A stretch of DNA of 64,000 nucleotides from Clostridium sp. AM30-24 (GTDB taxonomy: Bacteria > Bacillota > Clostridia > Lachnospirales > Lachnospiraceae), in the NCBI RefSeq assembly GCF_003480435.1, contig NZ_QUJB01000001.1, positions 485,996 to 549,995 on the forward strand, in the 5' to 3' direction. The position numbers were made by a program, and so were the translations under genes. Shown here piece after piece: positions 37,093 to 46,700 of the stretch; positions within the stretch are counted from its first letter, which is position 1; the number at the start of each line of letters is the position of its first letter. A model generated the notes under the pieces. That model did not search any database. It was not told the DNA's origin and was given only the letters and a program-made list of their open reading frames with translations.

Positions 37093-38273
37093 GATTCAAA
37101 TACCCCTTTCATGGCCTCAAGTGCCTGATCGATCTCTTCATAGGTGATAACAAGAGGCGGCAGCAGACGGATCGCGTCTGTTCCGGCCGTCAGGACGAGA
37201 ACGCCCTGTTCCATAAGCTTTGCAACATATCCGGCGCGCTTTTCCGGATCTACGATGATGCCGAGCATGAGTCCCATGCCGCGGACATTCTTCACTGCTG
37301 GGGAGTGAAATCCCAGGACTTTTTCTTTGATGTAAGCGCCCTTTTCCTCAACCTCTTTTAAGAATTCCGGCTTCATCACCGTGTCGAGGACCACATTCGC
37401 AGATGCCGCGCTCACCGGATTCCCGCCGAAGGTGGAACCGTGGGTTCCCGGTCCCATAACATCCGCGCAGGACTTCGCAGCCAGCACGCCGCCGATAGGC
37501 AGACCGCCGCCGAGACCTTTTGCCATGGTCACGATATCCGGAGCAATTCCGTACTGCTCATAGGCGAAGAGGCTGCCGCATCTTCCGATGCCGGTCTGGA
37601 CCTCATCCACGATGAGCAGGATATCGTTCTCCTTACAGTATTTTGCCACACCCTGGACAAATTCCTTATCGAGCGGCAGAACGCCGCCCTCGCCCTGGAT
37701 CATCTCCATCATGACCGCACAGCAGGTCTTGTCTGCCTTCGCAGTCACATCAGCCAGATCATTTGCCTTCGCGTAGGCGAATCCTTCCGTGAATGGGAAG
37801 AAGTACTGGTGGAACTTCTCCTGTCCGGTTGCCTTTAAGGTTGTAACAGTTCTTCCATGGAAGGACTGGATCAGTGTCACGATGGTGTTCCTTCCCTCGC
37901 CGTATTTATCGAAGGAATATTTTCTCGCGAGCTTGATGGCGCCCTCATTCGCCTCCGCACCGGAGTTTGCAAAGAAGATTTTTCCCATCCCTGTGGCTGT
38001 CACGAGCTTCTCTGCGGCGCTCACCATGGGCTCCGTGTAGTAAAGGTTGGAAGCGTGCATGAGCTTTTCCGCCTGTTTTGTCACGGCATTTACGATCGCC
38101 GGATTTCCGTGGCCTAAGCTGTTTACTCCGATCCCGGAGGTCAGATCCACGTACTGTTTTCCGTCGGCATCCCAGAGCGTCGCTCCTTTTCCGTGGTCAA
38201 GGACGATGTCAAAACGTCCGTATGTATGCATGATATATTCTGAATCTTTTTTCTTGATCTCTTCCGCTGTCAT
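37089..38273 (-). CDS. argD: acetylornithine aminotransferase
   Basis: PLP enzyme that converts N-acetylglutamate semialdehyde to N-acetylornithine. The 394-residue product has TSGIGVNSLGHGNPAIV, FFANSGAEANEGAIKLAR, LLIVDEVQTGIGRCGSLFAYEQYGIAPDIVTMAKGLGGGLPIG (PLP Lys in MAKG) and THGSTFGGNPVS. The start at 38273 follows AGGAGG; a longer in-frame extension runs through the intergenic repeat and is rejected. Confidence 0.96.
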   Translation of the reverse strand: MTAEEIKKKDSEYIMHTYGRFDIVLDHGKGATLWDADGKQYVDLTSGIGVNSLGHGNPAIVNAVTKQAEKLMHASNLYYTEPMVSAAEKLVTATGMGKIFFANSGAEANEGAIKLARKYSFDKYGEGRNTIVTLIQSFHGRTVTTLKATGQEKFHQYFFPFTEGFAYAKANDLADVTAKADKTCCAVMMEMIQGEGGVLPLDKEFVQGVAKYCKENDILLIVDEVQTGIGRCGSLFAYEQYGIAPDIVTMAKGLGGGLPIGGVLAAKSCADVMGPGTHGSTFGGNPVSAASANVVLDTVMKPEFLKEVEEKGAYIKEKVLGFHSPAVKNVRGMGLMLGIIVDPEKRAGYVAKLMEQGVLVLTAGTDAIRLLPPLVITYEEIDQALEAMKGVFES

Positions 38274-38335
38274 ATCGTACCTCCTGTGGCAACTGATTCG
38301 GCAGATCCACGCTTTTTCCTGCGTTCTCTCTGCAA

Positions 38336-38420
38336 AAAATGTGTACTCTGGCACATTCCGCGCCGGATGCGTTTTCTTACAGGAATCTGTATCTTCGCAT
38401 GGATCTGCGTCTGCCTTTTA
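38336..38420. repeat. diverged relative of the interspersed repeat
   Basis: The argB-argD gap contains AATGTGTACTCTGGCACATTCCGCG and CTTCGCATGGATCTGCGTCTGCCTTTTATG, which align in order with copies A and B (AATGTGCCTTGGCACATT..., CTTCGC..GTGCGCATC..., GCCTTTTTATG) with substitutions and deletions. Its right end overlaps the argB stop codon. Confidence 0.45.
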
Positions 38421-39287
38421 TGAAAACATGGTTCCTACACCTTCATTTGTAAGCAACTCGATTAAGATCGAGTGCGGCACACGGCCATCCTGAATGTTCG
38501 CGCGCTCCACGCCCTGACGGACACACTCCACGCAGCAGTTGACCTTCGGGATCATGCCGCCCTTGATGATGCCCTCCCTGACGAGAGACGGAACTTCTGA
38601 AACCTTCAGGCGTTTGATCAGTGTGGATTCATCGGACGGATCTCTCAAAAGTCCTCTTACATCCGTGAGCATGATCAGCTTTTTCGCCTTTAACGCGATG
38701 GCAAGCTTCTCAGCCGCTGTATCCGCGTTGATGTTGTAGTTGCAGGTATCGTCAATCCCTGCGGCAACACAGGTAACTACCGGGATATAGCCTTTTTCCA
38801 GCATATCAAGGACGATCTGCGGGTTTGTCTTAACGATATCACCCACATAGCCGTATTCCGTTCCGTCCGGATCGTTCAATTTGACCGCCTCAAACAGGCC
38901 GCCGTCCATTCCGCTTATTCCTACGCCTTTTCCTCCGGCATTTTTCAAGAGTGTTACCAGATTCTTATTGAGCTTTCCGCAGAGGACCATCTGGACCGCT
39001 TCCATCGTCTCTTTGTCTGTATAGCGCAGACCCTTGATGAATTTGGACTCTTTTCCGGTCTTCTTTAAAAGTTCCCCGATCTCCGGACCGCCGCCGTGGA
39101 CGAGAACGACTTTCACACCCACGAGATTTAAGAGGACGATGTCGCGGATGACCGCCTGCTTTAAATCCTCATTGATCATGGCGTTTCCGCCGTACTTTAC
39201 AACTACGATCTTTCCATTGTATTCCTGAAGATACGGGAGCGCCTCCACAAGGACGCCCGCTCTTGTCTCCGCTTTCAGATTTTCCAT
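38418..39287 (-). CDS. argB: N-acetylglutamate kinase
   Basis: Phosphorylates N-acetylglutamate. The 289-residue product has VVVKYGGNAM, VVLVHGGGPEIGELLKKTGK and AGIDDTCNYNINADTAAEKLA. The N-terminal helix RAGVLVEALPYLQEYNGK is the kind present in arginine-inhibited kinases, so feedback inhibition is likely. argJ is not beside it, so it must lie elsewhere. The start at 39287 follows AAGGAG. Confidence 0.96.
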   Translation of the reverse strand: MENLKAETRAGVLVEALPYLQEYNGKIVVVKYGGNAMINEDLKQAVIRDIVLLNLVGVKVVLVHGGGPEIGELLKKTGKESKFIKGLRYTDKETMEAVQMVLCGKLNKNLVTLLKNAGGKGVGISGMDGGLFEAVKLNDPDGTEYGYVGDIVKTNPQIVLDMLEKGYIPVVTCVAAGIDDTCNYNINADTAAEKLAIALKAKKLIMLTDVRGLLRDPSDESTLIKRLKVSEVPSLVREGIIKGGMIPKVNCCVECVRQGVERANIQDGRVPHSILIELLTNEGVGTMFS

Positions 39288-39319
39288 AAATTTTCTCCTT
39301 TTTTCAGATTGCACCAAAT

Positions 39320-39344
39320 AGAATCACGCGCCAAGTCTCACGGA
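39320..39344. repeat. left half of a 25-bp inverted repeat flanking argC
   Basis: The 25 bases here are an exact reverse complement of 40468-40492, about 1.1 kb away. It lies in the argB-argC gap and starts AGAATCACGCGCCAAG. Confidence 0.75.
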
Positions 39345-39357
39345 CGCTCGACTTGAA

Positions 39358-40296
39358 TTATAAATTCAGTCCCGCTGTCTCCTCAAATCCCAGCATCAGG
39401 TTCATGTTCTCCACCGCCGCGCCGGAAGCGCCTTTTCCGAGGTTATCAAACAGCGCCGTGATGATCGTCTGACCTTCATGTCCATTGACGACCAGTTCCA
39501 TGCTGTCCTTTCCCGCCATGGTCCCGGCAGCGATCATCGGATCCTCATATCCGAACGGATGGACTTTTATGACCTTCTTTCCGTCGTAGTGGGCAGCCAG
39601 CGCCTCATGGATATCCTTCGCTGTAGGATTTCCCTTTAACATGGAGTTCTGCAGCATGACGGTGACAGCCATTCCTTTATAATAGTCATCCACGATCGGG
39701 CAGAACACCGGAGGAACATCAAGTCCGCAGATCTTCTGCATCTCCGGGAGATGCTTGTGTTTGAGGCTCAGGCCGTAGATTCTCGGCGTGTTGTAGAGCT
39801 CCGGCTTCTCCGGGGACTCGTACTCCGCGATCATCTTTTTTCCGCCGCCGGAGTATCCTGTGAGGGAAAATACAGTGAGGGGCGTCTCCTTCGGGATCAT
39901 TCCAGACGCCACGAGCGGATAGACCGGGATCACGAATCCTGACGCATGGCAGCCCGGATTTGCTGTGAATTTTGCATGAACGACTGCATCTTTATGCATA
40001 TCGGAAAGCTCCGGAATCCCATATGCCCAGCCGGGTGCTGTACGGTGCGCCGTGGACGCGTCGATGATCCTTGCGAAATCCTTCTCCACAAAACTTACCG
40101 CCTCCTTCGCCGCCGCATCCGGCAGGCAGAGGAATGTGATATCCGCCGCGTTGATGAGTTTCTTTCTCTCATCCGGGTCTTTCCTCTTTGTTTCATCAAT
40201 TAACAGGAGTTCAATATCGTCTCTTGATGCAAGTCTGTCGTAGATCTGGAGTCCTGTGGTTCCTTCTTTTCCGTCAATGTATACCTTTGGCTTCAT
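39358..40296 (-). CDS. argC: N-acetyl-gamma-glutamyl-phosphate reductase (type 2)
   Basis: NADPH-dependent reduction step of arginine synthesis. The 312-residue product begins KPKVYIDGKEGTTGLQIYDRL and has the active-site Cys in NPGCHASGFV and GYSGGGKKMI. The length and the start type mark the short, type 2 subfamily. The start at 40296 follows GAGGAG. It is the first gene of argCBDF, with an operator-like palindrome over its promoter. Confidence 0.95.
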   Translation of the reverse strand: MKPKVYIDGKEGTTGLQIYDRLASRDDIELLLIDETKRKDPDERKKLINAADITFLCLPDAAAKEAVSFVEKDFARIIDASTAHRTAPGWAYGIPELSDMHKDAVVHAKFTANPGCHASGFVIPVYPLVASGMIPKETPLTVFSLTGYSGGGKKMIAEYESPEKPELYNTPRIYGLSLKHKHLPEMQKICGLDVPPVFCPIVDDYYKGMAVTVMLQNSMLKGNPTAKDIHEALAAHYDGKKVIKVHPFGYEDPMIAAGTMAGKDSMELVVNGHEGQTIITALFDNLGKGASGAAVENMNLMLGFEETAGLNL

Positions 40297-40340
40297 AATT
40301 ATTCTCCTCTCGCTCATAGATTGTTCTGGATTCCAGGTTC

Positions 40341-40379
40341 GTCTCCATCCGCCTGAATGTGTGGGGTGCGGATGGAGAC
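40341..40379 (-). other. leader hairpin of the arg operon
   Basis: A perfect 12-bp stem (GTCTCCATCCGC with GCGGATGGAGAC, 15-base loop) lies in the argC 5' leader between promoter and start codon. A second small palindrome, CTGGATTCCAG, follows at about 40326-40336. No T-run follows, so it is not a simple terminator. Confidence 0.5.
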
Positions 40380-40400
40380 CGTGAATATTTTTGAATAATT

Positions 40401-40436
40401 TTGCATAATTATAACTCAATATGTATAATTATGCAA
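40401..40436 (-). promoter_or_regulatory. arg operon promoter overlapped by a 13-bp inverted repeat (ArgR-type)
   Basis: TTGCATAATTATA and TATAATTATGCAA are exact inverted repeats 10 bases apart. On the minus strand the same bases give -35 TTGCAT (40436-40431), 17 bases and -10 TATAAT (40413-40408). AT-rich dyads over arg promoters are typical of ArgR/AhrC boxes, so repression by arginine is likely. The match to the ARG-box consensus is loose. Confidence 0.7.
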
Positions 40437-40467
40437 GTGTTTTTTCATATATCATTCAAGTCTAACA

Positions 40468-40492
40468 TCCGTGAGACTTGGCGCGTGATTCT
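40468..40492. repeat. right half of the 25-bp inverted repeat flanking argC
   Basis: Exact reverse complement of 39320-39344. It sits at the start of a palindrome-rich stretch (40468-40630) that also holds GTGATTCTG...CAGAATCAC and TCTTAGTCG...CGACTAAGA pairings and no gene. Confidence 0.75.
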
Positions 40493-40631
40493 GGTCAGTG
40501 TAAGATTACTTATTCCTATCAGAATCACTGCGCATCCTCGCGGAGCGTTTCTCTTAGTCGGAGATTTGACTCCCACTGAGACAAATTTTTTATTACTCAC
40601 CGCCTAAAAGAGATAGAATTCTCCTCGACTA

Positions 40632-40692
40632 AGATAAAACAGAGGTCTCACGCTCCCTGTTCGGGTGTCATTCGTGAGACCTCTGCTTTTTT
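40632..40692. terminator. terminator of the giant surface-protein gene
   Basis: A 12-bp stem (AGAGGTCTCACG with CGTGAGACCTCT) has T-rich sequence on both sides. It is about 35 bases beyond the stop of the 2026-residue gene. Confidence 0.85.
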
Positions 40693-40725
40693 ATGTGTTA
40701 TTCCTGATCGTCTGAAATAAACGCA

Positions 40726-43700
40726 TTATTCATTTTTTTCTTCTGCCTCTGTGATCTCCGGCTCATCTGCAGATACGGATGTATCAGTATCTGTTTCTTC
40801 CTGAACATCTTCTTCCTGCTCTGCAGAATCCCCGGCGCTATCTTCAGATTTCTGAACTTTCTCCTCATTGGAAGGATCTTCAGATGCATTAACAATTTCT
40901 TTCCCGGCAGAATCAGAGTTCTGATCCTTTACCTGATCTTCCTGCTTTGCTTCTTCGGCAGCCGCTTTTGCTCCGGTGCTTACAAACTCGAAAGAAACGG
41001 TAAGTGATCCTCCCAATTCCTCGTATGCTTTATACTCCGGAAGCCGGATCTGGATATAAGTTGCCCGGATGATTCCAAGATTGTGCTCCAGCACAACATC
41101 GTCTGCATTATACACAGTTACTTCTAACTGATCCAGATGGCCTTTATAAGTTTCCGGAAGCTTTACGTTGGACTTTGTCACATATCCATTGCCGTTTTTC
41201 AGATCGTTCTCGGAAATCAGGACTTCTGCAAGATCTGTTCCGTTTTCTGAGAATACGACTCTTGCCGGTGCCTGATCCGTATCTTCTTTCTCGATCGGAT
41301 CGCCCGTTGCCTGGAATGTGATCATAATATAGCCGCCATAGTCCAGATCAGCGTCCTTATAGTCTGGAAGATTGACGCGAAGCATGTTCGATTTTTGAAC
41401 AACATTGGTGTTGAGAAGTTTTCCAGCGCTGTTAAATACTTCAATTCTAAAGTCTTTCCAACTGTCCTTATAGCTGGAGGAGATCACCTCGTTCCTCAGG
41501 ATCAGATGCCCCTGTTTCTCCACAAAAGCATCCTGATCGACTTCAATTTCTTTGGCTACCTGATCACCGCTATACAGTACGATCTTTGCCGGTGTCTGAT
41601 CCACTGCTTCTGCTTCTGTCACTTTCACCGCAAAGCTTTTCTTTACGGTTTCTCCTTTGAGCACGATCGATATTGTAATCGTTTTTGTTCCAATATCTTC
41701 CGCAGTAAACTCGTAGCCACTCGCGAGATCACTCTTAAATCCATTGTTTTCCAGCTCATTCCAGGAGTAAAACTGCTTCTTATTGCCTTTTTCTGTTGTG
41801 ACGAGCGCCTTCAGCCCGCTAAGATCCAGCTTTTCACCTACAGAATATTTTTTCTGTACTTCATCCGTATCGATATCAGCGCTTACAAAAGCAGAATTGT
41901 CTGCCTCCATCTGGACAATAAGTTTGTACGTGTTGTACTTCCAGCCTCCATTGTACATATCACCCGCATTTACGGAACTCAGATCCATTCTCCACTCATT
42001 TGTGACAGAATCATATGTGGCGGAAACAAGTTTCTCTTCATTGTCATAAAGATCAACTGCATCTATGCTCTTTTCTGTCTTCATTTTATAGCGGAAATCT
42101 TCCTGATTCAGATCTACCCGCTCTGTTGTCTGATCTGAATGGGTGATCTGCATATGTGTCGGATAACGATAATCAAATTTTTTCTCTGTATGTACATACG
42201 CCGGAATTGCTGTCAGCGATTCTTCATGCTGATACAGAACCTCTACCGCTACCCCGACCTCCGGAATCGTGCTGCCATTCTCCGGAGTTGTTGTGATTCC
42301 ATACTTCTCAAACTCATTAAATGCTACAATCTTTGTACTGCCATCTGACAAATGTACTTTCAGAACAGAAGCACTTAAATCAAGCCTTGCGCTGTCGGAC
42401 TTGGAATTCGGGCGTTTTTCAAATTCCATATACTGAACACTCTGCTCGATTCCGTCTTTCTGATATTTTGCAGAACGGTTTAATGCATTCTCCAACGCGC
42501 TTAGCTGACTCTTTGCCGTCTCAGTCGCACCGCTGACAGCATCATAAGCTGTCCCCTTGTTCTTTACAAGCTGATCTTTCAAATCTGCAAGATCATCAAG
42601 TCCGACTGCTGCATCCAGGATCTTGGTTCCTCTGCGGTATGCCTGGTCCTCTTTGTAAATTACAGATTCCACAGACTCGATCTTTCCATCCCTGATCACC
42701 GCTTTTACAGTGTCCGGCCCTTCCTGCTTATAGTAGAAGCTATCCGTTGCAGTACCATACCATGTTCCATCTGCCAGCTTCGCCGTGCCGGCGTTTTCTG
42801 ATCCCACCTCTGCTTCCACGGACGGATATCCGTCTGCTTCCAGCTTCAGTTTGTAGCTTCCGTCTGCACCGTTCTTAAACGGTTTGATCGTTTTGCTTCC
42901 TTTCTTGTATTCCAGAGTGAAATTGATGGAGCCATCTGCAAGGATCAGCTGTTCTCCAGGGGCGCCCTTCATCAGTGCTCCGTCCACATACACAGCAGTA
43001 ATGGCTTTTCTATATTGATCTACCGTCACTCCGCTTTCACCGGAAATTATAAGGTGGTTATTTTTAAGTGCAATATCTTTTGCTTTCAGTGAACTTTTTA
43101 TATGGAATTTTGCCTGAACATTCTCATAGCCTTTCTTTGCTTCTTCTCCATCGCGGAAAGTTACCGTATAAGCACCAGGTTTTGCGCTTCCTGCCTTTAT
43201 GGTCAGAATGCCATCTGCATATGTATATGCATCTGCTTCCAATTCTGTCTTGCCGATCTTGACTCCCGCGATCTGCGGGTCATAAGCTTCCGGAAGCTTC
43301 ATTGTGATCTTCACGCTCATATCCTGATCTGCTTGGTAGGAGATATCCTCTGCTTCGATTCCCTGTCCGTCGCTTAAAAGGTTCGGGCAGTAAAGGTTTA
43401 CAGGAATCTCAAGTGCTTTGTAATTGCGAAGCAGATATACAATGCTCTCGATCGTCTTGCCTTGCATGGTAGAATATCTGAGATAGCTGATCTTATTGCC
43501 ATGGGACTCAACTCCATCTTTGGCTGCGATTGCCAGTTCATCTGCATCTTTCCAGATATTTTCCAGATGCTCAAGACCATAGATATCGCTCATCTGATTT
43601 CCTGTCTTGACAAGGACTCCCAGCACATTGTCATTGCCCTTGACTTCCTCCGGAAGATTTTTAAGCTCGATCAGGTAATTGCCGTACTTGCTCTTGTCGT

Positions 43701-46700
43701 CAAGGACTGCTGTGACACCGTCTGCACTCAGTTCCTGTGCATCTTCCCTGTACTGCATTTTTGAAATCATGCCATCACAATACATGATCTTGTAAGCATC
43801 CGGTTCCTTCGATGTCAGCTCACGTCCATCCCTGTTCATGCTGTTTAAAATGCTGAAGGTATTGCCCTGGCTGCTGACTCCGATTTCGGAAAGGATCCTT
43901 GCCCTCACAAAGAGATCTGCATCGATTCCCACATTTGCAAGTACGCCATTGATCTTATATCCATTTTCTGTTTCTTCACTGTAGGAGCAGGAACTGTACA
44001 TGCCATACTTTGTTGTAGTTGCCGAGCTGACCGCATCGTAACCGCCGTTTCGCATGGTAGAATTAAACATATGTTCCCCGGTACTGATATCTGCGGAAGA
44101 TGACCATGGGCCTGTATATCCTGTCTTTTCTCCTGCATAAAACTCTGCGTAGGGAACATCGGCAAGGCCATAGACCTTTCCTGTCAGTTTCTGATCGTCC
44201 TCCGCATAGTAATAAGCTTTCCCGCTGTAATTTGCACGGATCATTTTCGCCTTGGCCGTTACATCTTCGCCGTTTACGATTAACGTTGGAGTCTCAAGCG
44301 GCACGTATGCGGCATAATAGTAGGTATGCGGAACTCCGTCCACAACGATCTTTACCGTACTCATGTTTGTGTTTTCCGGTTTTTCTTCCTCCGGAAGTGC
44401 ATTCTGCACTGCCTTCTTGATCGCATTGGAGGACAGTGTTGCACTGGAAACTTTATCTACTGTTCCTACTTCAGCTCTTGTCTTACCGATAAATCTGGAA
44501 AGGATTCCGTTGACTGCATTCTGCCAGAATGTTGCATTAGTGCCAGGTTCTGTTCCGTTGTCCTCGACCTTGACGATCTTTCCAGTCTCTGCATCATACG
44601 TTACCTTTACTTTTGCTTCATATCCAAAAGTCTCCACTATTGCAGATCCCTCTGCGACGGTTCCTTCCGGCTTCGGAGCTTCCCCTGCGACCATCTTAAA
44701 TGTCAGGTTTTTCTTATATCCTGCCGCCTCAACTTCGAGTTCATATGTTTCGCCATTTACGAAGACATTTTCTTCTCCGTTCTTGGCCTCTGTATCGATG
44801 ACGCCTGTATGCGGATCGATGATCTTCACGGAATTGCGTCCGCTTGCTGCATACTTCTTGCCATTTACAGTAACAGATGTGATGGAAGCCAGATAAGAAG
44901 CTGCTGCAGCTTCAGACGCATCTTCTGCCGCCTTCAAAGCCCAAACTCCATCTTTGTCAACAACTGCCTGTACCGGGATACTCTCTGTTGAAAGAGTAAA
45001 TTCTGCGGAAATCTCTGCATATTTTCCGGATCTGTCTTTTACAGTCAGAGTATATCTACCTGCTGCCGCATTTCCGTTCCAGCTTATGATTCCGTCTGCA
45101 ATAGTAAAGCCATCTGCTTCTTTTCCATCCGGGCCTGTCAGCACATATTCCGCATCAAAATCTGTCGGAATTGCATCAAGACCTGTCATTTCTGTCCTGC
45201 CAGATTCTGCTGCAGCTTCTTTGATGCCAAATTCTGCATGTTTGAATTTATAGGGAACGTAAACTTCAGTATCCAGTGTGATCTCCTGTACGCCGTTATT
45301 TGTATAGTACGTCAGGCCTGTGATCGTCTTACCCATCATCGACTGATAGTGTGCCGGAGCAAGTGTATTTCCATGCGTTGTTGTCACAAATCCAGCCGAC
45401 CATGCCAGATTTGTCTTCAACCAGATATTTTCAAGGTGACGCAAACCATAGTCCTCGCCTTCTTCCGTATGAAGAACTACACCATAAACTTCAGAAGCCT
45501 CTCTGACAGAGGATGGGAGACCGTCGAAGCTGATCTGATAGTCGCCATAACTGCTCTCCGTCTGCAGTTTCGCTTTTACACCATTTTCAATATTTTCTTT
45601 CTCTGTCTGGACAATACCGAAGGAAAGATTTCCGTCTGCACCAATCGTCAGTTCTTTGTAGTAATCCGGTGTTTCGGAGAGAATATAATAGGAGTGATCC
45701 TCGCTCTGGAACAGGGCATCTTTTCCTTTATATTCCTTTTTATTTTCTTTTCCGCGGTTTGTTACTGTGATCGTCACAGAATCATCATCTGTGATCTGTC
45801 TGAAGCTACTTAAGTCTGTTCCTTTTTTGATTCTGACCGGATAGATCACGCCATTAATCTTTGTTCCTTCTGGATCAGAATGATAGGAACCTCCCACAAG
45901 GCTGCCTGTTCTTGTTTTCTGCTTTGTTGCAGAAGAAACACTGTCTACAGGCATCTCATTCCCCGCGATCTCCGCCTCATAGAATTCCCCATAGGGAATA
46001 TTCATGAGCACATATTGATACTCCACCGGGGTATCAGGAGTATCCGGCTTGTCTGGAGTCTCTGGTTTGTCTGGTTTGTCCGGTTTGTCTGGAGTTTCGG
46101 GATTATCCGGCTTGTCTGGAGTCCCGGGTTTACCCGGTTTGTTCGGTTTATTGCTTCCCCCCGAGCTGCTTCCGCCTGAACCGCTTCCACCGTCAGAATC
46201 GCTGTCCGATTCTCTGCCGCCAGTGTTAGTCTTTGTCGTATTCTTTGCCGTATCCTGTGTGGTAAATCCGGCATCTGTCCGCTGCATGACTATACGTCCC
46301 TGTGTCCACTGACCGTTCTCATTTGTCAGATAACCATCTGGTGTCTTTCTTCCCGCGTACATGGCACCTTGTTCCACAGATTCTGTGGAGAAATAGTAAC
46401 AATATCCGTCGATCCATTGCCAGCCGGTCAACATCTGACCCTCCTGTGTATTTCCACTTTTATTATTAAAGAAATACCATTTATGATCTGGTGACTGGTA
46501 CCAGCCGATATGCATTCTTCCTTCAATGCCTTCTGATGTCGAGTCAAAATAATACCAGTATCCCTCGATGTTCTTCCAACCGACTGCCATTTTCCCATCT
46601 GCCGGATCCAGGTAATACCATCCATTTGCTGTCTTTATCCAGCCGGTATACGCTTTTTGATCCGGACTGTAGAATTTCCAGGCGCCATTCTCGTTCTTCC

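Noticed and set aside
41395..42138. Long open frames on the plus strand across the giant surface-protein gene
   Set aside because: They are antisense shadows of a repeat-rich 2026-codon gene; no ribosome binding sites and no recognisable protein.
46041..46180. Short periodic repeats that could suggest a CRISPR-like array or a coding repeat on the other strand
   Set aside because: They encode the PDKPDKPET-type stalk of the giant protein; unit length and coding frame explain the periodicity, and there are no spacers.
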